The notes beneath the pieces were generated by a model. It saw only the letters and a list, made by a program, of their open reading frames with translations, did not search any database and was not told the origin of the DNA. The translations under genes were made by a program, and so were the position numbers. From the NCBI GenBank assembly GCA_905182285.1, contig CAJJAY010000024.1, positions 1 through 64,000 of the forward strand: a DNA stretch of 64,000 bases. The letters are read 5' to 3'. Of this stretch, positions 34,499 to 42,180 are shown piece by piece (within the stretch, counting starts at the first letter, position 1; every line of letters begins with the position of its first letter). This DNA is from an uncultured Amylibacter sp. Its GTDB lineage: Bacteria > Pseudomonadota > Alphaproteobacteria > Rhodobacterales > Rhodobacteraceae.

Positions 34499-35344
34499 AT
34501 GAAGAAGTTCACGAGAACTCTGACATGTATTTTGGCTTTGTCTACTATCACAACAGTGGCAATTGCTGATGAAGACGCTGAGTTGGTAATTAACGGCGAA
34601 TTAAGCGTAGCAACAAAGGCTGCTGCGCCTGCTGATAGTGCCTTAGATGAATTAATATCAGGCTGGCGTTTTAGAACTAATGAAACTCAAGCCTTACAAA
34701 TGGATGATTTTGATAACCCTTCATTTATTTTTATTGAGCAAGGTGAGGATTTATATGCAAAAGTTGACGGATCTGAAGGTAAATCATGCGCTTCGTGTCA
34801 TGAAGATGTTGCGTCTTTTGAAGGTTTAAAATCAACATTGCCACGCCATAATGCATCTTCAGGTAAATTAGATACAATGGAAACATTAGTAAATAATTGT
34901 CGTACTGAGAGAATGGGTGCTGAGCCTTGGAAGTGGTCAAAAGGTAAGATGACTGCTATGACCTCATTGATTTCATTACAATCACGCGGCATGCCAGTAA
35001 ATGTTAAGACGGATGGTGAAGCAGCTGGTGCGTATGATCTAGGTAAAGAGCTATATTATACCAGAGTTGGTCAATTGGATATGTCATGTGCAAATTGTCA
35101 TGAAGATAACTATGGTAATATGATACGTGCAGATCACCTTTCTCAAGGGCAAATAAATGGTTTTCCAACATATCGTTTGAAAAATGCAAAAATGAACTCA
35201 ATTCATGCTCGCTTTAAAGGTTGTATGAAAAATATTCGTGCGACGCCCTTTAAAGAGGGTTCTGAAGAATTTCGTGCTTTAGAACTTTACGTTGCATCTA
35301 GAGGAAATGGCTTGTCAGTTGAGAGCCCATCGGTACGTAACTAA
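34499..35344 (+). CDS. soxA: Diheme cytochrome c SoxA
   Basis: Catalytic subunit of SoxXA, 281 residues. After a signal peptide (1-23, ending TTVAIADE) it shows two heme sites, KSCASCHEDV (about residue 100) and MSCANCHEDN (about residue 200), each followed by a ligand cysteine: NNCRTERMG and KGCMKNIRATPF. The second cysteine is the persulfide-forming active-site ligand. I chose ATG 34499, preceded by AAAGGGAG, over an upstream ATG at 34424 that overlaps soxZ. This is the alphaproteobacterial diheme form. Confidence 0.95.
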   Translation: MKKFTRTLTCILALSTITTVAIADEDAELVINGELSVATKAAAPADSALDELISGWRFRTNETQALQMDDFDNPSFIFIEQGEDLYAKVDGSEGKSCASCHEDVASFEGLKSTLPRHNASSGKLDTMETLVNNCRTERMGAEPWKWSKGKMTAMTSLISLQSRGMPVNVKTDGEAAGAYDLGKELYYTRVGQLDMSCANCHEDNYGNMIRADHLSQGQINGFPTYRLKNAKMNSIHARFKGCMKNIRATPFKEGSEEFRALELYVASRGNGLSVESPSVRN

Positions 35345-35357
35345 ATTTAAAATTTAG

Positions 35358-35390
35358 CCCCACAATGTTAACACGTTGTGGGGTTTATTT
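35358..35390 (+). terminator. Terminator-like hairpin between soxA and soxB
   Basis: CCCCACAA/TTGTGGGG (35358-35365 with 35376-35383) forms an 8-bp, GC-rich stem (plus one T-G pair) followed by TTTATTT. It lies 14 bases after the soxA stop and 42 before soxB. It probably lets only part of the transcripts reach soxB, or it marks a 3' end with a separate soxB promoter. Confidence 0.75.
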
Positions 35391-35431
35391 GTTTGAAGAC
35401 ATTCAAAATATTGAATATGAGGAATTTCCAT

Positions 35432-37114
35432 ATGATTTCACGGCGTGATTTTTTACAAGCAACTGTTGCTGCATCAGCTATTTACGGAGCAGGAGGCTTT
35501 ACTCGTGCATCAGCCCAACAAAGCCTATCTCAAGATAAACTCCTAGAATTTAACACTACTGGGAATGTAACACTAATACATATTACGGATATTCATGGCC
35601 AATTAAACCCTGTTTACTTTCGCGAACCAGAGATAAATTTAGGAATAGGAACTGTAAATGGTTTACCGCCGCATGTGACTGGAAAAGACTTTCTGAACCT
35701 TTTCAATATGACCCCTGGCTCACCAGAAGCTTATGCACTTACTTATAATGATTTTAGTTCACTTGCTAAGACTTATGGAAGAATGGGCGGATTAGATCGT
35801 GTAGCAACTGTAGTAAATTCAATCCGTTCAGATCGTCCAGATGCATTGCTGCTTGATGGTGGTGATACTTGGCAAGGCTCTTATACAACTCATCACACTC
35901 AGGGCCAAGATATGGTAAATGTAATGAATGCATTAAAGCCTGACGCAATGACATCTCATTGGGAGTTTACTTTGGGCATAGATCGAGTAACTGAAATAGT
36001 AGATTCGTTAGACTTTCCATTTTTGGGAGCAAACATTTTTGATAATGAGTGGGAAGAACCAGCTTATGAACCTTATAAAATGTTTGAACGTGGTGGGGTT
36101 AAAATCGCTGTTATAGGGCAAGCCTTTCCATATATGCCAATAGCAAATCCTGGTTGGATGTTTCCAAATTTATCATTTGGAATTCGTGAAGAACGAATGA
36201 TCGAAGTTGTTAATGAAGTTAAGGGGTTAGGTGCTGAGCTAGTGGTTTTGTTATCTCATAATGGATTTGATGTAGATAGAAAATTAGCAAGCCGTGTAAA
36301 TGGAATTGATATTATTCTCACAGGTCATACGCATGATGCTTTGCCTGAACCTGTTTTGGTAGGCTCAACTATGTTGATTGCATCTGGATCAAATGGCAAA
36401 TTCGTTACACGTTTAGATTTAGATGTTAGAGATGGTGAAGTTAAAGGGTTCTCTCATAAATTAATCCCAATTTTTAGCGATGTGATTGCACCTGATCCAT
36501 ATGTAAGAGCATTAATAGATGAACAAAGAGCACCATTTATAAATCAACTTAAAGAAATTTTAGGATCTACTGACCAAGAATTATATAGGCGTGGGAATTT
36601 CAATGGAACTTGGGATGATTTATTATGTAACGCTTTAATTGATGAGCGAGAAGCTGACATTGCACTATCACCAGGTTTTCGATGGGGGCCAAGTTTGTTG
36701 CCTGGTCAAGACATCACTCGAGAAGATTTATTTAATGCTACAGCAATGTCTTACCCTGAAGCATATCGTACTGAAATGACTGGTGAATTTTTACATGTAA
36801 TTTTAGAAGATGTAGCTGATAATCTATTTAACCCTGATCCATATTATCAACAAGGTGGTGATATGGTAAGGGTAGGGGGTATGGGCTATTCAATAGATGT
36901 ATTAAAACCACAAGGATCAAGAATTACAGATATGACAATTCTTAAAACTGGTGAAAAAGTTGAGGCAAATAAATCTTATCAAGTTGCTGGATGGGCTTCA
37001 GTAAATGAGAATACTGAAGGTCCAGCAATATGGGACGTAGCTGAAAGTTGGATCAAAAAACAAGAATTTATAAGTATAGATCCAAATACTTCTGTAAAAG
37101 TTTCAGGAATATAA
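35432..37114 (+). CDS. soxB: Thiosulfohydrolase SoxB
   Basis: Di-manganese hydrolase that removes the sulfone group of SoxY-bound intermediates as sulfate. The 560 residues begin with a Tat leader (ISRRDFLQATVAASAIYG), then the metallophosphoesterase domain with ITDIHGQLNP, LLDGGDTWQGS, MTSHWEFTLG (the SoxB-specific form of the GNHE motif), VLLSHNGFD and LTGHTHDA, and the C-terminal 5'-nucleotidase-like domain. ATG 35432 follows GAGGA by 7 bases; earlier ATG codons at 35378 and 35417 lie in the hairpin region. Last gene of the rightward arm. Confidence 0.95.
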   Translation: MISRRDFLQATVAASAIYGAGGFTRASAQQSLSQDKLLEFNTTGNVTLIHITDIHGQLNPVYFREPEINLGIGTVNGLPPHVTGKDFLNLFNMTPGSPEAYALTYNDFSSLAKTYGRMGGLDRVATVVNSIRSDRPDALLLDGGDTWQGSYTTHHTQGQDMVNVMNALKPDAMTSHWEFTLGIDRVTEIVDSLDFPFLGANIFDNEWEEPAYEPYKMFERGGVKIAVIGQAFPYMPIANPGWMFPNLSFGIREERMIEVVNEVKGLGAELVVLLSHNGFDVDRKLASRVNGIDIILTGHTHDALPEPVLVGSTMLIASGSNGKFVTRLDLDVRDGEVKGFSHKLIPIFSDVIAPDPYVRALIDEQRAPFINQLKEILGSTDQELYRRGNFNGTWDDLLCNALIDEREADIALSPGFRWGPSLLPGQDITREDLFNATAMSYPEAYRTEMTGEFLHVILEDVADNLFNPDPYYQQGGDMVRVGGMGYSIDVLKPQGSRITDMTILKTGEKVEANKSYQVAGWASVNENTEGPAIWDVAESWIKKQEFISIDPNTSVKVSGI

Positions 37115-37136
37115 ATGCTTTTATTATCTTAATTAC

Positions 37137-37166
37137 AAACATATCATAATTAATTATGATATGTTT
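37137..37166. terminator. Perfect 30-bp palindrome between soxB and soxD
   Basis: Arms 37137-37151 and 37152-37166 are exact reverse complements (AAACATATCATAATT / AATTATGATATGTTT) with no spacer. It lies between the converging soxB and soxD stop codons. As RNA it forms an AT-rich hairpin in either direction ending in T residues, so a bidirectional terminator is the simplest reading; a protein-binding site is the alternative. Confidence 0.6.
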
Positions 37167-37199
37167 TAGTAATAAAATTTTTTAAATGTATAAAGCTAG

Positions 37200-38210
37200 T
37201 TATTTTGCTGTTTTTAAATAAGCCACAATCGCATCCAAGTCTTTATCTTTCTTCAAACCTCCAAAAGACATCTTAGTACCTTTCATGAATTTTTTTGGTT
37301 TCCTTAAGAACTCAATCATAAGTTGTTCATCCCAAATACGACCTTCATCTGATGCTAACTTAAAGCCCTTTGAATATTTATAACGATCTGCTGAACCCAT
37401 TTTACGGCCAATTATATTATATAATTGAGGCCCAGATTTATTTTTAGCGCCTTCTCCAACTGCATGGCAGGATTTACATTTTTTAAATACTTTTTCCCCT
37501 GCTTTTATTAATTCAGGATCAATAGAGACTATATTTGTTTTTTTGGAATTTAGCTCAGGTTGTTCTATTTCTTGACTAGAGGAAGATTCTCCTGGCGTAA
37601 CATCAATAACACTTGCACGCTTTGTAATTTTCGAAGATTGCTTACAATCCTTCATGCATGGTTCTTTAGACCAATTAGAATATTCACTTATTTTCCGATC
37701 ATCAATAATAAATCCATTACTATTATACATATTAAATTTTGAAAAATTTTGATTGTTCAATACAAAATCATCTTCAATTAAATCATTTGAGTATAATATA
37801 TAAGCAACAATTGAATATACTTCATCACTGGTAAGAGTTTGAGCTTCTCCAAAAGGCATTGACCTATTTATATAATCCCAAAGAGTTGAGAGATATGGCC
37901 AATAAGATCCAACCGTCTTAACAGGATCTTCATCTGCTAAAGTATCAAAGCCTCCAGCGAGTGCAGGCCAGTTGTCTATACCTTCAGCAAAATCTCCGTG
38001 ACAAGCCGCACATTTGTTTGCAAATATTTCTTCACCTACTATTGCGTCACCTTTTCCAGCAGGTAATCCACGTCCATCAGGTAAAACATCAATATCCCAC
38101 GCACTAATTTCAGAAGGCAAGGCAGTTCTTCCTAATCCAAATTTGCTATCAGCAAAAATTGGTGTTGTTGCTAGAAAGCAAATAGTTATTAAACTAAGAT
38201 ACCTCAACAT
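37200..38210 (-). CDS. soxD: Diheme cytochrome c SoxD
   Basis: Electron-accepting subunit of sulfane dehydrogenase SoxCD, 336 residues. Signal peptide about 1-20; N-terminal heme domain with NKCAACHGDFAEG; a low-complexity linker (about 180-230); and a C-terminal cytochrome c2-like domain with KKCKSCHAVGEGAKNKSGP and ligand region KGTKMSFGG. ATG 38210 is preceded by GAGGT, and the GTG at 38222 is less likely. It overlaps the soxC 3' end by 17 bases. The two-domain build and position after soxC identify it as SoxD. SoxCD raises electron yield from two to eight per thiosulfate. Confidence 0.92.
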   Translation of the reverse strand: MLRYLSLITICFLATTPIFADSKFGLGRTALPSEISAWDIDVLPDGRGLPAGKGDAIVGEEIFANKCAACHGDFAEGIDNWPALAGGFDTLADEDPVKTVGSYWPYLSTLWDYINRSMPFGEAQTLTSDEVYSIVAYILYSNDLIEDDFVLNNQNFSKFNMYNSNGFIIDDRKISEYSNWSKEPCMKDCKQSSKITKRASVIDVTPGESSSSQEIEQPELNSKKTNIVSIDPELIKAGEKVFKKCKSCHAVGEGAKNKSGPQLYNIIGRKMGSADRYKYSKGFKLASDEGRIWDEQLMIEFLRKPKKFMKGTKMSFGGLKKDKDLDAIVAYLKTAK

Positions 38211-39468
38211 TTTCGACCTCACCTGTTGTTTTTAAATGCCAAGTTTGAATACAATTATTATGATAAACAGAGTTTTCACCGCGAATTTCACGAAGTTGAT
38301 GCTTTGTTGGTTGAACATATCCTGTTTCATCAATTGCTCGTGCTTGGAGTAACCATTCTTCGCCATTCCACTCAGTATCTAAATAAAATCGTGTTAAAGC
38401 TTTAGTTTCACTTTGATTGCCAAGTCGCGCAGTCTCCCAAGTAATTCCACCATCTTTAGAAATATCAACTCTTTTTATTTTACCATGACCGGACCACGCT
38501 AATCCAGAAATTACTAGAGGGCCATTTCCATGCTTAACGGGAGTTTGTGGACTGGGAGATGTAATAATAGATTTAGCATCCATTACCCAAGTCCATTTAC
38601 GCGCAATACCATTTGCTAAAACATCTGTATATTTTGATGTTTCTTCCCTGCTCTCAACAGGTGAGTCAGATACTTCAATTCTCCGTATCCATTTAACCCA
38701 CATATTTCCTTCCCAGCCTGGAACAACAAGGCGAACGGGATAACCATGTTCTTTTCTGAGAGCTTCGCCATTTGCTTTAAAAGCAACTAAGACATCATCC
38801 AATGCTTTTTCCATTGGAATGGATCTACCATTAGATGATGCATCAGCACCCTCAACATAAACCCATTTATCTTTTAAATTCTCGGCTTTATTTAACCCAG
38901 CTTCATTTAATAGCAATCTTAAAGGTACACCTGTATATTCCATATTATGGATCATACCATGTGTAAACTGTGCTCCATTTAATTGTGCTCCGGCCCATTC
39001 CATTCCTGTATTTGCTGCACATTCACAAAAATAGACATGATTTTGACGTGGAAACCTTTCAAGGTCTTCGTAAGTAAAAATTAATGGGTTATCAACTAAC
39101 CCATTTATCATCAGTCTATAGTCTTTCTTTTGTAATTCAATTGCTCCAGAATGATGACGTTCAAAAGCACAGCCCTGTGGCGTAATGGTACCTTCTAAAG
39201 CATGTATCGGTGTGAAGTTTATTGATGAGATTGGACCTGCTGTTAACCAAGAAACATTTCGCCTAATCACATCTCTTTCAAACTCTATTGGTAAACCATA
39301 TGGTGTTTCATCAACACCATCTCCTGTGGAAGATGCCCAATCTTGGACATTCGTAATTAATGGGTCGGCCTCATTTGCAGTTGAGGCAGTGGCTAATGAG
39401 CCAGTGATTGCAGCTGCTGAGCCTTGTAAAAACGCACGGCGTGAAGATGCTTTTTTTGGGTTTCTCAT
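38194..39468 (-). CDS. soxC: Sulfane dehydrogenase molybdenum subunit SoxC
   Basis: Molybdopterin enzyme of the sulfite oxidase family oxidising the SoxY-bound sulfane sulfur. The 424 residues begin with a Tat leader (SSRRAFLQGSAAAITG), contain the Mo-ligating cysteine in YFCECAANTGMEW (about residue 150), then VRLVVPGWEGNMWVKWIRRIE and a C-terminal dimerisation domain. It starts the leftward soxCD operon, facing away from the DUF302-like gene. Its presence means thiosulfate is expected to go fully to sulfate without sulfur globules. In Paracoccus soxCD follows soxB in the same direction; here it is inverted. Confidence 0.94.
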   Translation of the reverse strand: MRNPKKASSRRAFLQGSAAAITGSLATASTANEADPLITNVQDWASSTGDGVDETPYGLPIEFERDVIRRNVSWLTAGPISSINFTPIHALEGTITPQGCAFERHHSGAIELQKKDYRLMINGLVDNPLIFTYEDLERFPRQNHVYFCECAANTGMEWAGAQLNGAQFTHGMIHNMEYTGVPLRLLLNEAGLNKAENLKDKWVYVEGADASSNGRSIPMEKALDDVLVAFKANGEALRKEHGYPVRLVVPGWEGNMWVKWIRRIEVSDSPVESREETSKYTDVLANGIARKWTWVMDAKSIITSPSPQTPVKHGNGPLVISGLAWSGHGKIKRVDISKDGGITWETARLGNQSETKALTRFYLDTEWNGEEWLLQARAIDETGYVQPTKHQLREIRGENSVYHNNCIQTWHLKTTGEVENVEVS

Positions 39469-39660
39469 TTCTAAGAAGTTCCTTTGGAATTAATTCAACT
39501 ATATGTTATCATAAATTATAGATTTAACAATATTAAATTCATATTATTGAATATAAGATTTTACAGAGTTTTTAGCTTTAAATTTAGGAAATACAATCTA
39601 GTAAAAAACACTTTAGTCCAAGATATTTAAAGGATTAATCATATTAATATGGAGTAAATG

Positions 39661-40092
39661 ATGCGATTTTTGATCTTCTGTGTGGTTTCAATTTTTTTTG
39701 CTGGTATTGTTAAAGCCCAAACTGCAGTTTTGTATAATTATGATGGTACTTTTGATGACGCAACGTTTAGTATTGAAGGAGCAATATTAGGAAAAGGCCT
39801 AGTGATTGACCATATAAGTCACACGGGTGAAATGCTTTCACGAACTGCTATAGATTTAGGTTCTGATATAGAAATATTTAAAGCTGCAGATATATTTTTA
39901 TTTTGCTCAGCAGCAATTTCTAGAAAAGTAATGGAAGCTGATCCCTTAAATATTGTTCACTGCCCATATAATATTTTTGTTTTTGAGAATGATATGGGTG
40001 TACAGATAGGCCATAGAGTCTATCCAGATGGCCCAATGCAAATTGTTCAAGAGCTGCTAAGTGACATAATAAATGAAGCTATAGATTTTTAA
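39661..40092 (+). CDS. Secreted DUF302-like protein beside the sox locus
   Basis: A 143-residue protein with signal peptide (about 1-20, ending IVKAQTAV). The mature part, with AAISRKVMEADPLNIVHCPYNIFVFEND and VYPDGPMQIVQELLSDI, recalls small secreted DUF302-like proteins encoded near sox genes in roseobacters; I recognise the type but not a function. Two cysteines (CSAA and HCPY) could be redox or metal ligands. ATG 39661 gives the better distance (6) from GGAG than ATG 39658. It is divergent from soxC with about 190 bases between them and converges on rpoD. Confidence 0.55.
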   Translation: MRFLIFCVVSIFFAGIVKAQTAVLYNYDGTFDDATFSIEGAILGKGLVIDHISHTGEMLSRTAIDLGSDIEIFKAADIFLFCSAAISRKVMEADPLNIVHCPYNIFVFENDMGVQIGHRVYPDGPMQIVQELLSDIINEAIDF

Positions 40093-40113
40093 AGGCGCTG
40101 TTAACGCCTTTAA
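40089..40113. terminator. Bidirectional terminator between DUF302-like gene and rpoD
   Basis: A 9-bp stem TTAAAGGCG/CGCCTTTAA (40089-40097 with 40105-40113) and 7-base loop fill the gap between converging stop codons. T-rich sequence follows on both strands, so it can serve both genes, including rpoD. Confidence 0.8.
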
Positions 40114-40114
40114 T

Positions 40115-42088
40115 TTATTGGTCTAAGAAACTTCTTAGTTTACGACTACGGCTTGGATGTTTCAATTTTCTTAGTGCTTTTGCTTCAATTTGGCGTATCC
40201 GCTCTCTCGTAACACTAAATTGTTGGCCAACTTCTTCAAGCGTATGATCTGTATTCATTCCGATTCCAAAGCGCATTCGTAAAACACGCTCTTCACGAGG
40301 AGTGAGCGATGCAAGCACACGCGTAGTAGTTTCTTTCAAATTTCCCTGAATAGCAGATTCTAAAGGCAAAATAGCATTTTTATCTTCTATGAAATCACCT
40401 AACTGTGAGTCTTCTTCATCTCCAATTGGAGTTTCTAAAGAGATAGGTTCTTTTGCTATCTTCATTACTTTACGGACTTTGTCTAAAGGCATTTGTAATT
40501 TTGCAGCTAGTTCTTCAGGTGTTGGTTCACGTCCAATTTCGTGAAGCATTTGGCGACCTGTTCGAACCAGTTTATTAATCGTTTCAATCATATGTACTGG
40601 AATACGAATAGTGCGTGCTTGGTCTGCAATTGATCGAGTAATTGCTTGCCTAATCCACCAGGTAGCATAAGTGCTAAATTTATAACCACGACGGTACTCA
40701 AATTTATCAACTGCTTTCATTAGCCCAATATTGCCTTCTTGAATTAAATCCAAGAATTGTAAGCCGCGGTTTGTATATTTTTTTGCAATTGAAATGACTA
40801 AGCGCAAATTTGCCTCTACCATCTCTTTTTTTGCACTACGCGCTTCTTTTTCGCCTTTTTGAACTTGATTTACAATTCGACGGAATTCTGGAATATCAAC
40901 ACCTACATAATGGCCTACTTGTGCCATATCAGCTCGTAATTCTTCAGCTTTTTCACGATGTTTTTCTATGAATGTTTTCCAGCCGCGCCCATCTTCATTC
41001 TCGGCTATTTTATCTAACCACATTGGATCTAATTCTTGACCACGATATTTATCAACAAATTCACGACGATTAATGCGTGACTGATCAGCAATTTTAACCA
41101 TACCTGAATCTATAGACATAATTTTGCGATTAATACCGTATAGCTGGTCAATAAGCGCATCAATACGATTGTTGTGAAGATGTAATGCATTAACTTGTTC
41201 AACAAGGCTATTACGTAATTTTTGATAAGATTTTTCAGACTTATTAGAAAATGTATCATCTTCATTTATTGTTGCAGAAATTCTTTCATCCTGCATGCTT
41301 GATAATTTGTTATAGTCTTTAGCAATTTTTGCTAAAGTTGCTAGAACATCTGGCTTTAAAGTTTCTTCCATTGCAGCAAGAGAAATATTTGCTGCATCGT
41401 CCTCATCATCATCGTCCTCATCATCATCATCATCATTCAAACGATTGCCGTCAACATCGAGTCCATGTGACGCTGATGCTGTTGGTTTTGGAGCTCCTGA
41501 AAGCGGTCCAACTAATGGGTCTTCATCATCTAAAGTGTCACTAAAAGTAGTTTCTAGATCTATAACATCACGAAGAAGTATTTCTTCTTCTAATAGTTCG
41601 TCTCTCCAAATTGTAATAGCTTGAAATGTTAGAGGGCTTTCACAAAGCCCTTCGATCATTGTCTTGCGTCCCGCTTCAATTCTTTTTGCTATCGCAATCT
41701 CACCTTCGCGAGATAATAGTTCTACTGAACCCATTTCACGTAAATACATACGAACGGGATCGTCAGTTCTGTCTAAAGTTTCTTTACCTGTTGCAGCTAA
41801 AGTGACCTCTTTTGTATCATTGGCTACAATAGTTATATCTGTTGGACCGTCGTCCTCAACTTCATCAGCTTCAATTATATTTATACCCATTTCAGATAAC
41901 ATAGACATAACGTCTTCTATTTGTTCTGAGGCAACCTGATCAGGTGGCATAACGTCATTTAGCTCATCGTAGGTTATGTAACCACGTTCGCGAGCTACTG
42001 AGATCATTTTTTTAACTGCGGCTTGGCTCATATCACCCATGCCTTCGTTAACTTCACCTTTTTTTGAACTGTCGTCTTTGGCGGCCAT
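40115..42088 (-). CDS. rpoD: RNA polymerase primary sigma factor RpoD
   Basis: Housekeeping sigma-70, 657 residues. Region 1.2 is [21 protein letters not shown], regions 2-2.4 run from [22 protein letters not shown] through [17 protein letters not shown], region 3 from [12 protein letters not shown], and region 4 is [27 protein letters not shown] with the C-terminus [11 protein letters not shown]. The non-conserved region carries an acidic run ([13 protein letters not shown]). I start at ATG 42088 ([10 protein letters not shown]), with GGAGC upstream; an ATG at 42115 is less likely. It follows dnaG, as in the classic macromolecular-synthesis operon, 92 bases away. Confidence 0.97.
   Translation of the reverse strand: MAAKDDSSKKGEVNEGMGDMSQAAVKKMISVARERGYITYDELNDVMPPDQVASEQIEDVMSMLSEMGINIIEADEVEDDGPTDITIVANDTKEVTLAATGKETLDRTDDPVRMYLREMGSVELLSREGEIAIAKRIEAGRKTMIEGLCESPLTFQAITIWRDELLEEEILLRDVIDLETTFSDTLDDEDPLVGPLSGAPKPTASASHGLDVDGNRLNDDDDDEDDDDEDDAANISLAAMEETLKPDVLATLAKIAKDYNKLSSMQDERISATINEDDTFSNKSEKSYQKLRNSLVEQVNALHLHNNRIDALIDQLYGINRKIMSIDSGMVKIADQSRINRREFVDKYRGQELDPMWLDKIAENEDGRGWKTFIEKHREKAEELRADMAQVGHYVGVDIPEFRRIVNQVQKGEKEARSAKKEMVEANLRLVISIAKKYTNRGLQFLDLIQEGNIGLMKAVDKFEYRRGYKFSTYATWWIRQAITRSIADQARTIRIPVHMIETINKLVRTGRQMLHEIGREPTPEELAAKLQMPLDKVRKVMKIAKEPISLETPIGDEEDSQLGDFIEDKNAILPLESAIQGNLKETTTRVLASLTPREERVLRMRFGIGMNTDHTLEEVGQQFSVTRERIRQIEAKALRKLKHPSRSRKLRSFLDQ
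41394..41438. repeat. Trinucleotide (CAT/CGT) repeat inside rpoD
   Basis: An imperfect run of CAT, CGT and CCT triplets, with six consecutive CAT-phase units near its end, encodes the Asp/Glu run of the RpoD non-conserved region. Triplet slippage here would change only the length of the acidic stretch and keep the frame. Confidence 0.85.
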
Positions 42089-42116
42089 TGGAAGCTCCTT
42101 ACATGGATCTCTCAAG

Positions 42117-42172
42117 TGATTCGGCGAATCAGTTGATGCTGGGACGAATCAACACATTGATGGGGTGATTCG
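42117..42172. promoter_or_regulatory. Cluster of four GANTC sites between dnaG and rpoD
   Basis: The heptamer TGATTCG or its complement CGAATCA occurs four times in 56 bases: 42117-42123, 42125-42131, 42145-42151 and 42166-42172. Each holds a GANTC site, the target of the cell-cycle methylase CcrM and of GcrA-dependent regulation in alphaproteobacteria. Start-to-start distances of the last three are 20 and 21 bases. The copies are mutually inverted, so RNA hairpins are also possible. It lies just upstream of rpoD, in a good place for a methylation-sensitive promoter. Confidence 0.6.
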
Positions 42173-42180
42173 CAATGGCT

